Origin: BPGX01 sp037447455
Lineage (GTDB): Bacteria; Bacteroidota; Bacteroidia; B-17B0; Aurantibacillaceae
DNA: 47,788 nucleotides
Direction of reading: 5' to 3'
NCBI GenBank assembly: GCA_037447455.1
Contig: JBBIGQ010000019.1
Coordinates: 1 to 47,788 of the forward strand
The translations under genes and the position numbers were made by a program. The notes below the pieces were generated by a model. The model searched no databases and was not told where the DNA came from. It worked only from the letters and a program-made list of their open reading frames with translations. Positions 32,504-40,293 of the stretch are shown piece by piece; position 1 is the first letter of the stretch, and every line of letters begins with the position of its first letter.

Positions 32504-33253
32504 ATGATAAAAAATAAAAAAGTAATAGTTGTTTTACCTGCTTACAACGCAGCATTAACATTAGAAAAAACCTATCACGAAATCCCTTTTGATATTGTGG
32601 ATGAAGTAGTACTGGTAGACGATTGCAGCAAAGACAATACTATTGAAGTAGCCAAAAAAATTGGCATTAAACACATTATTCAACACGATAGAAACAAAGG
32701 ATATGGGGGCAATCAAAAAACCTGCTACGACACAGCATTAAAACTCGGCGCTGATATAATCATTATGCTTCATCCCGATTATCAATATACACCCAAACTC
32801 ATTCACAGCATGGCATACATTATTGCAAATGAAGCGTATCCCGTAGTATTAGGTTCTCGCATATTGGGCGGCGGTGCTTTAAAGGGCGGAATGCCGTTGT
32901 ATAAATATATTTTCAATCGTTTTCTGACGCTTACTCAAAATATCATCATTTGGCAAAAACTCTCTGAATATCATACAGGTTACAGAGCATTTTCAAGAGA
33001 AGTGTTAGAAAAAATAAATTATCACGCGAATTCTGATGATTTTGTTTTTGATAATCAAATGTTGTCTCAAATTTTTTATGCAGGATTTGAAATTGCTGAA
33101 ATTACTTGTCCCACTAAATACTTTCCGGAAGCCAGTTCTATTAATTTTAGAAGAAGTATAAAATATGGTTTAGGAGTATTAAAAACATCTCTAATACACC
33201 GTTTCAATAAATGTGGCATTTTACATTCAGAAACTTATAAACATAAAAAATAA
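32504..33253 (+). CDS. Glycosyltransferase family 2 (dolichyl-phosphate mannose synthase-like)
   Basis: The 249-residue protein has a GT-A fold: VIVVLPAYNAALTLEKTYHEI, the donor-binding VDDCSKDNT with Asp39-Asp40, the metal-site LHPDYQY, and LSEYHTGYRAFSREVLEKI with the catalytic-like region. It resembles DPM1/DPG synthase-type transferases, which place a sugar on a polyprenyl phosphate. It starts seven bases after the nuclease-like gene, and the next gene starts five bases past its stop. Confidence 0.85.
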   Translation: MIKNKKVIVVLPAYNAALTLEKTYHEIPFDIVDEVVLVDDCSKDNTIEVAKKIGIKHIIQHDRNKGYGGNQKTCYDTALKLGADIIIMLHPDYQYTPKLIHSMAYIIANEAYPVVLGSRILGGGALKGGMPLYKYIFNRFLTLTQNIIIWQKLSEYHTGYRAFSREVLEKINYHANSDDFVFDNQMLSQIFYAGFEIAEITCPTKYFPEASSINFRRSIKYGLGVLKTSLIHRFNKCGILHSETYKHKK

Positions 33254-33257
33254 TCTC

Positions 33258-33992
33258 ATGGCTTTATATAGGTTTAGAATTGTATGGGAAGAAAATGAAG
33301 AAGTAGAAAGAGTAATTTTAATTAAATCCAACCAAACATTTGGAGATTTCTTTCATGCTATAACCGATGCTTTTGAGTTGACTAATAAAGAGGTGTCAGC
33401 GTCTTTTTTTACATCGGATGATTATTGGGATAAGCATGTTGAAATCACACTAAAAAAAGAAGATATTCAGGGAAATGAAAAACTAATGGCACATACCAAA
33501 GTAGCATCTTTCGTAGAGCAACCCAGACAGCGCTTTGTGTTTATGTACGATGCCCAATTGCAACTCACTTTTTTAATTGAACTCATTAAAATTGAACCTG
33601 ATAAAAATGCAAAAACAAACGATACTTTTCCACAACTTATTTTTTCAAAAAATAAAATTCCCCAAAGAAGAAAAACTTTGCAAACTAAAACTGTAGATAA
33701 TTCATCTACTATTCCAACAAATACTACTAATGATGATGAAATAGATAAAATGATCTACAATAATCTTATGAATATGAATTTATCTGAAGAAGATATTTTG
33801 AGCGGAAAATTAGATGATGGGTGGCAGGATAAAAATGCAGCCCATAAATCCGACCATCTTATTACAGAACAGACAGATGATGAAGAGGATGAAGAAACAG
33901 ATTCAATTTTTGATGAAGATGATGATATCTTTGACGATGACGATATGAACGAAGATGGTTATTATGGCATGAATGATGAATATGAAAATTAA
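33258..33992 (+). CDS. PRiA4_ORF3-like (IS1096 passenger TnpR-type) protein
   Basis: The 244-residue product begins MALYRFRIVWEENEEVERVILIKSNQTFGDFFHAITDAFELTNKEVSASFFTSDDYWDKH, the N-terminal part of the pRiA4b ORF-3-like fold. It is followed by RQRFVFMYDAQLQLTFLIELIKIE and then a long disordered, very acidic tail (about residues 195-240, with TDDEEDEETDSIFDEDDDIFDDDD). No nearby transposase exists, so despite its name in databases it appears to be a resident housekeeping-type gene in this phylum. The start at 33258 is preferred to 33213, which runs through the end of the glycosyltransferase gene. Confidence 0.75.
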   Translation: MALYRFRIVWEENEEVERVILIKSNQTFGDFFHAITDAFELTNKEVSASFFTSDDYWDKHVEITLKKEDIQGNEKLMAHTKVASFVEQPRQRFVFMYDAQLQLTFLIELIKIEPDKNAKTNDTFPQLIFSKNKIPQRRKTLQTKTVDNSSTIPTNTTNDDEIDKMIYNNLMNMNLSEEDILSGKLDDGWQDKNAAHKSDHLITEQTDDEEDEETDSIFDEDDDIFDDDDMNEDGYYGMNDEYEN

Positions 33993-33997
33993 ACAAC

Positions 33998-34186
33998 ATG
34001 TTGAGGTGGATATTCTGGACATTGATTATTATTTGGCTCTTATCAAAGATTAAAAATCTTTTTACGGATAAAACAGAGAGCATGAATAATGATAGGGAAC
34101 TCAAAAATAAAAATACTCATCCTGCTGAAACTAAAAAAATAAAAAACGACGCCGGAGATTATGTTGATTACGAAGAAATAAAATAA
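33998..34186 (+). CDS. Small membrane protein (DUF4834-like)
   Basis: The 62-residue product has an N-terminal transmembrane helix (MLRWIFWTLIIIWLLSKI), a lysine-rich polar stretch and the ending NDAGDYVDYEEIK. That is the layout of Bacteroidota DUF4834 proteins, which often lie in the same neighbourhood as secG. It is five bases after the acidic-tailed gene and three before the next. Its function is unknown. Confidence 0.7.
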   Translation: MLRWIFWTLIIIWLLSKIKNLFTDKTESMNNDRELKNKNTHPAETKKIKNDAGDYVDYEEIK

Positions 34187-34189
34187 ACT

Positions 34190-35089
34190 ATGACTGCTGA
34201 AAATCTATATAAGCTCATTCAACATCCACAGTCCATTCAGAATTATGATGAACTGGAACAGTTAACAGCACAGTTTCCGTATTTTTCGGCGGCTCAAATG
34301 CTTTATATCCTTGCATTATATCAACAATCAAACAAGGATTTTTCGGATAAACTCAGACAATTTTCTCATACCATTTCTAACAGAAAACATCTGTTTAGTC
34401 ATCTGAAACAGATTAAAAAATTACAAGAGAAAAAGATAACCACAGACAACATTTTAGGGCATACAGAGAGCACGTCTGTTCAGGAAAAGAAAACTCAATT
34501 ATCCGCTCCGCATTCTATCACGATTCATAATGAAATTAATAAGTCCATTGCCGAAAGTATTGTTCACAAAGAATTGTTTGAGCTTCATCCTCAAATAAAG
34601 GAAAAACAAGATGAAATAAAACCTGATGACACACGAAGCACTCAAGACGAATCGGTGAAAAAAAACTCTATAGCTGCACCAATTGAATCCAAACCAGATC
34701 CAATTCCTCATGAACAAACATTTACAGGAACATTTTCAGCAGTATTAAAACAATTAACCGGCACGGTAAAAAATCAAGACGAACCTTCCACACAAGATAC
34801 AGATAAAAAAGAACGTATTAAACAACAGCAGGAAATTATGGATAGAATTATCGCTAATCCGCCTAAAACAGGTAAAACCACTTCACAAAAATTCTTTTCT
34901 GCAGAAAATAAAGCTCGGGAAAGTTTATTGGAAACCGAAGATTTAGTAACAGAAACATTAGCACAAATTTATGTGGCACAAGGCAATATACATAAAGCCA
35001 TTCGGGCTTATGAAATTTTGGCTTTGAAATTTCCACAAAAAAACACTTACTTTGCAGCCAAAATTCAGGAACTTAAAAATAAACAATAA
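34190..35089 (+). CDS. Hypothetical protein with C-terminal TPR-like helix pair
   Basis: The 299-residue protein begins with a helical domain (MTAENLYKLIQHPQSIQNYDELEQL ... FSHLKQIKKLQEKK), has a long low-complexity middle rich in Lys, Asp and Gln, and ends in LVTETLAQIYVAQGNIHKAIRAYEILALKFPQKNTYFAAKIQEL, a single TPR-type hairpin. The set DUF4834, TPR-like protein, secG is conserved in the phylum, suggesting a role near the membrane or secretion machinery. No signal peptide is present. Function unknown. Confidence 0.65.
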   Translation: MTAENLYKLIQHPQSIQNYDELEQLTAQFPYFSAAQMLYILALYQQSNKDFSDKLRQFSHTISNRKHLFSHLKQIKKLQEKKITTDNILGHTESTSVQEKKTQLSAPHSITIHNEINKSIAESIVHKELFELHPQIKEKQDEIKPDDTRSTQDESVKKNSIAAPIESKPDPIPHEQTFTGTFSAVLKQLTGTVKNQDEPSTQDTDKKERIKQQQEIMDRIIANPPKTGKTTSQKFFSAENKARESLLETEDLVTETLAQIYVAQGNIHKAIRAYEILALKFPQKNTYFAAKIQELKNKQ

Positions 35090-35100
35090 AAATTAAAATT

Positions 35101-35439
35101 ATGGAGACATTTTTTACAATTATTTTGATATTAGTATGTGTATTATTAGTATTAGTAGTATTAATGCAAAACTCAAAAGGTGGCGGTATTTCCAGTGATT
35201 TTTCGACGGCTAATCAAATTATCGGCGTAACCAGAGGAGCCGACTTTATAGAAAAAACAACCTGGACCTTAGCCGGTATTATGTTGGTTCTGAGTTTACT
35301 CTTAACACCAAAAGTAAACACTACCTCTACAACAGAAAGTACCGAATCTACTACTCGTAAAAAAGCAGCCAGTGCCGTAATGCCACAAACCCCTGCTGCA
35401 CCCTTACAAAACAATCCGCAATCTCCTGCTCAAAAATAG
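35101..35439 (+). CDS. secG: Preprotein translocase subunit SecG
   Basis: The 112-residue membrane protein shows the SecG layout: first helix FFTIILILVCVLLVLVVLMQNSKGGGISSDFS with the conserved QNSKGGG loop, then GADFIEKTTWTLAGIMLVLSLLLT as the second helix. It is followed by a Thr/Ala/Pro-rich tail. SecG stimulates Sec-dependent export together with SecY and SecE. It follows the TPR-like gene by 11 bases. Confidence 0.93.
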   Translation: METFFTIILILVCVLLVLVVLMQNSKGGGISSDFSTANQIIGVTRGADFIEKTTWTLAGIMLVLSLLLTPKVNTTSTTESTESTTRKKAASAVMPQTPAAPLQNNPQSPAQK

Positions 35440-35458
35440 AAAAGAAAAATTTTAATAC

Positions 35459-36739
35459 TTGAGCATTTATGTTCATAAATTTGGAGGAGCATCTGTAAAG
35501 GATGCTCTTTCTTTTAAAAATGTTTCCAACATTATTCAACAGCAAGAAAAGCCCATGCTGATTGTCGTTTCTGCCATGGGTAAAACAACAAATGCACTTG
35601 AAAAAGTTGTCAAAGCCGCTTTTTACAAAACATCCTATCAAAAGACAGAACTGGATGCCGTCAAACAATACCACCAAGAGATTATTGAACAGTTATTTGA
35701 AGAATTTTCATCAGAAAAACTCGATGAATTAAATAATCTTATCCAACCCTTGTGGTTAGATGTTGAACACATGCTTCATCAACCAACCACATATCCTTTC
35801 GGTCAACTTTATGATCAGATTGTATCGGTGGGAGAGTTGGTGAGCAGTATTATTCTTTCAGAATATCTGAAGGACAAAGGCATTTACAACACATGGCTTG
35901 ACATTCGGCGTGTTTTAATATCCGGTCAGCAATGGCGTGCAGCAAACATCAACATGGGGATTTCTGAGAAAAATTTTCAAACCAGTGTTGTACCTTCTCT
36001 TTCCGAAACATCCATACTCATCACACAAGGATTTATAGCGGGAACGACAAACGGCTATACCACTACATTAGGCAGAGAAGGTTCTGATTATACAGCAGCG
36101 TTAATGGCTTATTTTGCTAATGCTGAATCCGTAACAATATGGAAAGATGTGGAGGGGGTACTCAATGCAGATCCAAGATATTTTAAAAATGCTCAAAAGT
36201 TAGAGGAATTAAGTTATTACGACGCCATTGAAATGACGTACTATGGTGCTACTGTGATTCATCCTAAAACAATCAAGCCATTACAAAATAAAAATATACC
36301 CTTATATGTAAAATCCTTTTTACGCCCTTCTGAAAAAGGTACGATTATTCATCAACCCAAAGAACATAAAAAACTTACGACGTATTCACTTTTATCCAAT
36401 CAGGCGCTTATTTCTTTACAGTCACAAGATTATTCTTTTTTTACAGAAACACATATTCAGCAGGTATTTCAGATTATCAATGAATTTGGTATCAAAATTA
36501 ATTTAATGCAAAACACAGCATTGAATTTTTCAATATGCATACATTATGATGAAGTATATTTTAATGCTTTTATACAGGCCTTACAAAAGCAATTCAAGGT
36601 ACTTTTTAATACCAATGTAGCTATTTTAACCATCCGAAATTATAGGGCGAATACACTATCCAATATCTTACAAGGAAGAGAAATTTTGTTGGAACAGCGC
36701 ACAAGGAATCATGTACAATATGTACTAAAAGAAAAGTAA
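35459..36739 (+). CDS. Aspartate kinase
   Basis: The 426-residue enzyme phosphorylates aspartate in lysine, threonine and methionine synthesis. It has the KFGGASVKD motif (residues 7-15), LTTLGREGSDYTAAL with the aspartate site, WKDVEGVLNADPRYF and YYGATVIHPKTIKPL. The C-terminal part is long enough for ACT-like regulatory domains but is divergent. No in-frame ATG precedes the conserved motif, so translation most likely starts at TTG 35459. Its stop lies one base before the stop of the convergent LolA-like gene. It is monofunctional, lacking a homoserine dehydrogenase domain. It could be lysC or a thrA-like isoform, so no symbol is given. Confidence 0.9.
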   Translation: MSIYVHKFGGASVKDALSFKNVSNIIQQQEKPMLIVVSAMGKTTNALEKVVKAAFYKTSYQKTELDAVKQYHQEIIEQLFEEFSSEKLDELNNLIQPLWLDVEHMLHQPTTYPFGQLYDQIVSVGELVSSIILSEYLKDKGIYNTWLDIRRVLISGQQWRAANINMGISEKNFQTSVVPSLSETSILITQGFIAGTTNGYTTTLGREGSDYTAALMAYFANAESVTIWKDVEGVLNADPRYFKNAQKLEELSYYDAIEMTYYGATVIHPKTIKPLQNKNIPLYVKSFLRPSEKGTIIHQPKEHKKLTTYSLLSNQALISLQSQDYSFFTETHIQQVFQIINEFGIKINLMQNTALNFSICIHYDEVYFNAFIQALQKQFKVLFNTNVAILTIRNYRANTLSNILQGREILLEQRTRNHVQYVLKEK

Positions 36740-36740
36740 T

Positions 36741-37418
36741 TTACTCCCGTTCATCTACAATTTGATCCGACTTTAATCCTTTAGTGTCAAAAATAAAATA
36801 ATTATCAGAAAGGGGTAAATTAGGGCTAAATTTTTTTACGGTATAAACATACATCTCACCATTTTTCATTAACACTTTCGCCTGAATAATTTGTTTCTTT
36901 GATGGCTCAATGTACAGTTTGATAGTATGAAATTTCTTCTTTTCAGGTTTGATAGCAGGATATAAATTAATCACATCACAACGTATCTTTCCGACGTTTT
37001 CTTTTTTATCGTATTTGTACTTATATCCTTGTTCATAAATAGTAAAAAAATTATTGGGCGTTATTGTTTCATTTTTTTCATCATTAGGGTTATAGTTTTT
37101 TATGCTTACTTCCTTAGCATCTTTGTTGTAGTTCCATAAAGTTTTTCCATCACTCACAAGGATATTGCCGGGAATTTCTAATTTAAACTTATCCCCTTTC
37201 AATTCTATTTTCCCTGTTTGTTCATCCGTTTTCTTTTTTTCTTTGTTATAAATTGTAAGCACATAATCTGCTGTAATAGTAGAATAGGTTTTAGTGGTTT
37301 TACTCACATTATCCAATATAGATTTTGCTTTTGGATCTTTTTCTGCTTCTGTTTGAGCAATCACATAATACGATAGAGTGTAAAATACGGACATTAAAAA
37401 TAATAACTTTACTTTCAT
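36741..37418 (-). CDS. LolA-like outer-membrane lipoprotein carrier protein
   Basis: The 225-residue periplasmic protein has a signal peptide (MKVKLLFLMSVFYTLSYYVIAQ) and the LolA/LolB-like fold: LDNVSKTTKTYSTITADYVLTIYNKEKK, TGKIELKGDKFKLEIPGNILVSDGKTLWNYNKDAKEVSI and the conserved tail ending in FIFDTKGLKSDQIVDERE. LolA carries lipoproteins across the periplasm. The start was set at 37418 rather than 37439 to give a normal signal peptide. The gene converges with the aspartate kinase and has no lolC/D/E partners nearby. Confidence 0.8.
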   Translation of the reverse strand: MKVKLLFLMSVFYTLSYYVIAQTEAEKDPKAKSILDNVSKTTKTYSTITADYVLTIYNKEKKKTDEQTGKIELKGDKFKLEIPGNILVSDGKTLWNYNKDAKEVSIKNYNPNDEKNETITPNNFFTIYEQGYKYKYDKKENVGKIRCDVINLYPAIKPEKKKFHTIKLYIEPSKKQIIQAKVLMKNGEMYVYTVKKFSPNLPLSDNYFIFDTKGLKSDQIVDERE

Positions 37419-37525
37419 AAGCAAAAACAATTTCTGCATTAGATGAAAAACAAAAAATTTAGTTTAATAAATAGGAGCAAAGAATATGCAAGGATATTGA
37501 AAATTAAGATGTTTTAATAAAAATA

Positions 37526-37556
37526 AAACCCTCTCCGAAACGGAAGAGGGTTTTTG
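37526..37556. terminator. Terminator after rplY
   Basis: AAAACCCTCTCCG (37526-37538), loop AAA, then CGGAAGAGGGTTTTT (37542-37556) form a hairpin with one bulged base and T-rich flanks on both strands. It ends the prs-rplY transcription unit. Confidence 0.8.
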
Positions 37557-37573
37557 TATAATCGGTTCTAAAA

Positions 37574-38203
37574 TTATTTTTTAGCATCTGATGCAGTTTG
37601 TTGGCCACCGGCAGGTGTGGAAGATGCCGCAGTTGCGGTTTGTGCCGTTTCTTCCACAACATTTCTTGTAACTTTAACGCCAACAATTGCAAGATTAGAC
37701 GGGTGTAATAAAGAAACACCGTTCATCTTAATGTCGCCACAAGTAATGGTCTTTCCTATATTCAAATGAGTAATATCCAGTTCCAACGCATCCGGAATGT
37801 CTTTCACCGATCCTTTTACTTTCACTCTTCGCATAGAAATTTGCAATTTGCCACCTGCTTTTACACCTTCTGCCTGCCCTTTTGTAACAATTGGTAAGCT
37901 TACTACAACCGGCTTATTTTCATTTACAATTTGAAAATCAACATGAATAGGGCGATCGCTCACTTTATGAAATTGTACTTCTTTGATGATAGTAGGGTAA
38001 GTTTGTCCACTTACTTCTAAATTCACTAAGAATGTATCCGGTGTATAGATAATCTTTTTTAAATCTCTCTCATCTATTTTGATGGAAATATTGGTACCCT
38101 CACCAAATACATTAGCAGGAACAAAACCTGATTTTCTCAATTGATTTAATTCACCTTTTGTTCCGACAGTTCTTTTTTCTGCTTTCAGTTGTGTTGTTTT
38201 CAT
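37574..38203 (-). CDS. rplY: 50S ribosomal protein L25 (Ctc/TL5 form)
   Basis: The 209-residue protein is the long, two-domain form of L25. The N-terminal 5S-rRNA-binding domain contains MKTTQLKAEKRTVGTKGELNQLRKSGFVPANVFG, and the C-terminal TL5-type domain contains VKAGGKLQISMRRVKVKGSVKDIPDALELDITHLNIG. A Gln/Thr/Ala-rich tail follows. The start at 38203 (MKTTQ) is preferred to 38212. It lies 21 bases downstream of prs, the conserved order; the usual pth gene after it is missing and a terminator follows instead. Confidence 0.93.
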   Translation of the reverse strand: MKTTQLKAEKRTVGTKGELNQLRKSGFVPANVFGEGTNISIKIDERDLKKIIYTPDTFLVNLEVSGQTYPTIIKEVQFHKVSDRPIHVDFQIVNENKPVVVSLPIVTKGQAEGVKAGGKLQISMRRVKVKGSVKDIPDALELDITHLNIGKTITCGDIKMNGVSLLHPSNLAIVGVKVTRNVVEETAQTATAASSTPAGGQQTASDAKK

Positions 38204-38224
38204 AATCCGCAATTTATTTAATGA

Positions 38225-39157
38225 TTAAATGATAAAATTTGAGCTGATGGACTCGTAATTATGTACGCTGTTTATGACCTTTGCAAATAAGTCCGCTACA
38301 CTCAAAACCTTGATTTTAGATGAAGATTTTTTTAATGGAATGGTATCTGTAATCACTAATTCTGTTAGTTTTGACTTTTCAATATTATCAAAGGCATTGC
38401 CAGATAATACACCATGCGTAGCCATAGCATGTACACTTTTGGCGCCTTTCTCTATCATCATATCCGCTGCTTTGCACAAAGTATTAGCGGTATCTACTAA
38501 ATCATCAATTAGTATAACATTTTTATCTTCTATATCGCCAATAGCCGTAATGTGATCCACTGCATTGGCTTTGGTACGTTGTTTGTAACAGATAATTAAA
38601 TCTGCCTTTAAATGTTTGGCATAAGCGTTAGCGCGTTTGGATGCACCCATATCCGGTGCGGCAATAGCCAAATTATCCAGATTCAAACTTTGAATATACG
38701 GCAGAAAAATGGTAGAAGCATATAAATGATCCACCGGAACATCAAAAAAACCTTGAATTTGATCCGCGTGTAAATCCATCGTAATAACGCGGTGTGCTCC
38801 GGCAGTAGCAATCATGTCGGCTACTAACTTAGCACCAATAGCCACTCTCGGCTGATCTTTTCTATCTTGCCGGGCATAGCCAAAATAGGGTATCACGGCA
38901 ATGATATAATGTGCGGAAGCACGCTTGGCTGCATCAATCATCAGGAGTAATTCCATCAGATTGTCTGCCGGTGGCATTGTAGATTGGATAATAAAAACAT
39001 TTTGTCCACGAATACTTTCTTCATACGAAACCTGCATTTCTCCATCACTAAAATTATAATGATTCATTTGACCCAATGACCTGCCAAATGCATTGGCAAT
39101 CTTGTGTGATAATGACAAGGATGCAATGCCGCTGAATATTTTAATATCTGTTTTCAT
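38225..39157 (-). CDS. prs: Ribose-phosphate pyrophosphokinase
   Basis: PRPP synthetase makes phosphoribosyl pyrophosphate for nucleotide, histidine and tryptophan synthesis. The 310-residue product has the ATP/PRPP motifs: ESIRGQNVFIIQSTMPPADNLMELLLMIDAAKRASA, DRKDQPRVAIGAKLVADMI, DLHADQIQGFFDVPVDHLYAS and the PRPP loop VILIDDLVDTANTLC. It is immediately followed by rplY, and a perfect promoter precedes it. Confidence 0.95.
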   Translation of the reverse strand: MKTDIKIFSGIASLSLSHKIANAFGRSLGQMNHYNFSDGEMQVSYEESIRGQNVFIIQSTMPPADNLMELLLMIDAAKRASAHYIIAVIPYFGYARQDRKDQPRVAIGAKLVADMIATAGAHRVITMDLHADQIQGFFDVPVDHLYASTIFLPYIQSLNLDNLAIAAPDMGASKRANAYAKHLKADLIICYKQRTKANAVDHITAIGDIEDKNVILIDDLVDTANTLCKAADMMIEKGAKSVHAMATHGVLSGNAFDNIEKSKLTELVITDTIPLKKSSSKIKVLSVADLFAKVINSVHNYESISSNFII

Positions 39158-39171
39158 TTTTTAATGAGCCG

Positions 39172-39203
39172 CAAATATACAATCTTCATTATTATTTTAC
39201 AAA
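39172..39203 (-). promoter_or_regulatory. prs-rplY promoter, TTTG-N20-TATATTTG
   Basis: On the minus strand TTTG (39203-39200) is followed after 20 bases by TATATTTG (39179-39172), an excellent match to the Bacteroidota consensus. It is 14 bases before the prs ATG. Confidence 0.85.
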
Positions 39204-39231
39204 GATTTTTAACCAAATAAAAAAGCCACAT

Positions 39232-40272
39232 TTATCTCATGTAACTTTTGTTGAAACTTCCACCCAATGCTTTTCCATATCCGGGACTCATATTGAATCT
39301 CAATGCTACTTCTAATCCCCCTTTTGAACGTGTGGCTGGTGTTAAATCTGATAAATTTAAGTCGTAAGCAATTCCGAGTCCCCATTTATCAAATTGAAAA
39401 AGAACAGTAGGAATGACGGCATCTTTCAAACGATAATAGGTGCCAAGAGAAAGGGACATGGCTTTTTTAGCACCCGTATACACACTTTGAGCTTTAATGA
39501 TGTACTTCACCATAAAACCAGTGGTAATTTCTTTGGAAGGTCCCTGGTGGATATAAGTTAAACTCGGCACTAAAGCTATCCCTGCTGACTTAATGCCAAA
39601 ATCACCATTAAAATATCCAACATATCTCATGTAGAGTTTATCACCAGTATTGAAAAAAGAAAACTTTGGTGCAGTAAAATGGTAAACAGCGGCCCCTATA
39701 TCAAATTTTGCCCCATCTTCTGCACTAATATAACGTTCACTTCGTGCATAGTGATAATTGATACCGCCTCCCATGTCAAACCTTGCAATGCTTGTAAGCG
39801 TTGTGTTTTCGCCCGGTAAATTCGGATTGTATTTAAACCCATCAAACTGGCTATCCCATGTAAAATTAGCAGAATTAATGGTTTTAACAGAAACGCCTGT
39901 TTGTAGTCCCAAGGACAACTTGCTGTTATCACCTGTTTTCATCACATAATTCACACCCAAGTTAGGCATTAGATTTTTAATTAATCCGTTCCCGGCATTA
40001 TCATAGAAGATATTTAAAGCAATACCAAAATGATTGGCTTTTAACTTTAAATGATTAATGGCTTGCTCAAAACTAATCCCATAAGTAAGATATGATTTAT
40101 TAATTCCTGACCACTGTGAGCGATAATATCCAATAGCCCTGGTATCGTAAGAAACTGTGGCTAAAGCAGGATTTAGATACAGCGGTGCCTCAGTATATTG
40201 AGAAAAATGTATATCCTGTGCTTTGACGCCAAGCATTAAAAACAAGCATACTAAGGGGTAATATTTTTTCAT
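39232..40272 (-). CDS. PorP/SprF family type IX secretion membrane protein
   Basis: The 346-residue protein has a signal peptide (MKKYYPLVCLFLMLGVKAQ) and the PorP/SprF opening DIHFSQYTEAPLYLNPALATVSYDTRAIGYYRSQW, followed by an outer-membrane barrel with strands ending ALRFNMSPGYG. PorP/SprF proteins work with T9SS type B cargo; the large type B protein directly upstream is probably its partner. The gap is 21 bases, so the genes are cotranscribed. It may anchor or export that cargo at the cell surface. Confidence 0.9.
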   Translation of the reverse strand: MKKYYPLVCLFLMLGVKAQDIHFSQYTEAPLYLNPALATVSYDTRAIGYYRSQWSGINKSYLTYGISFEQAINHLKLKANHFGIALNIFYDNAGNGLIKNLMPNLGVNYVMKTGDNSKLSLGLQTGVSVKTINSANFTWDSQFDGFKYNPNLPGENTTLTSIARFDMGGGINYHYARSERYISAEDGAKFDIGAAVYHFTAPKFSFFNTGDKLYMRYVGYFNGDFGIKSAGIALVPSLTYIHQGPSKEITTGFMVKYIIKAQSVYTGAKKAMSLSLGTYYRLKDAVIPTVLFQFDKWGLGIAYDLNLSDLTPATRSKGGLEVALRFNMSPGYGKALGGSFNKSYMR

Positions 40273-40293
40273 ATTATTATTGGTTTAAGAAGT

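Noticed and set aside
33213..33257. Upstream start for the PRiA4_ORF3-like gene
   Set aside because: It would overlap the coding end of the glycosyltransferase by 41 bases, and the conserved domain begins at the later ATG.
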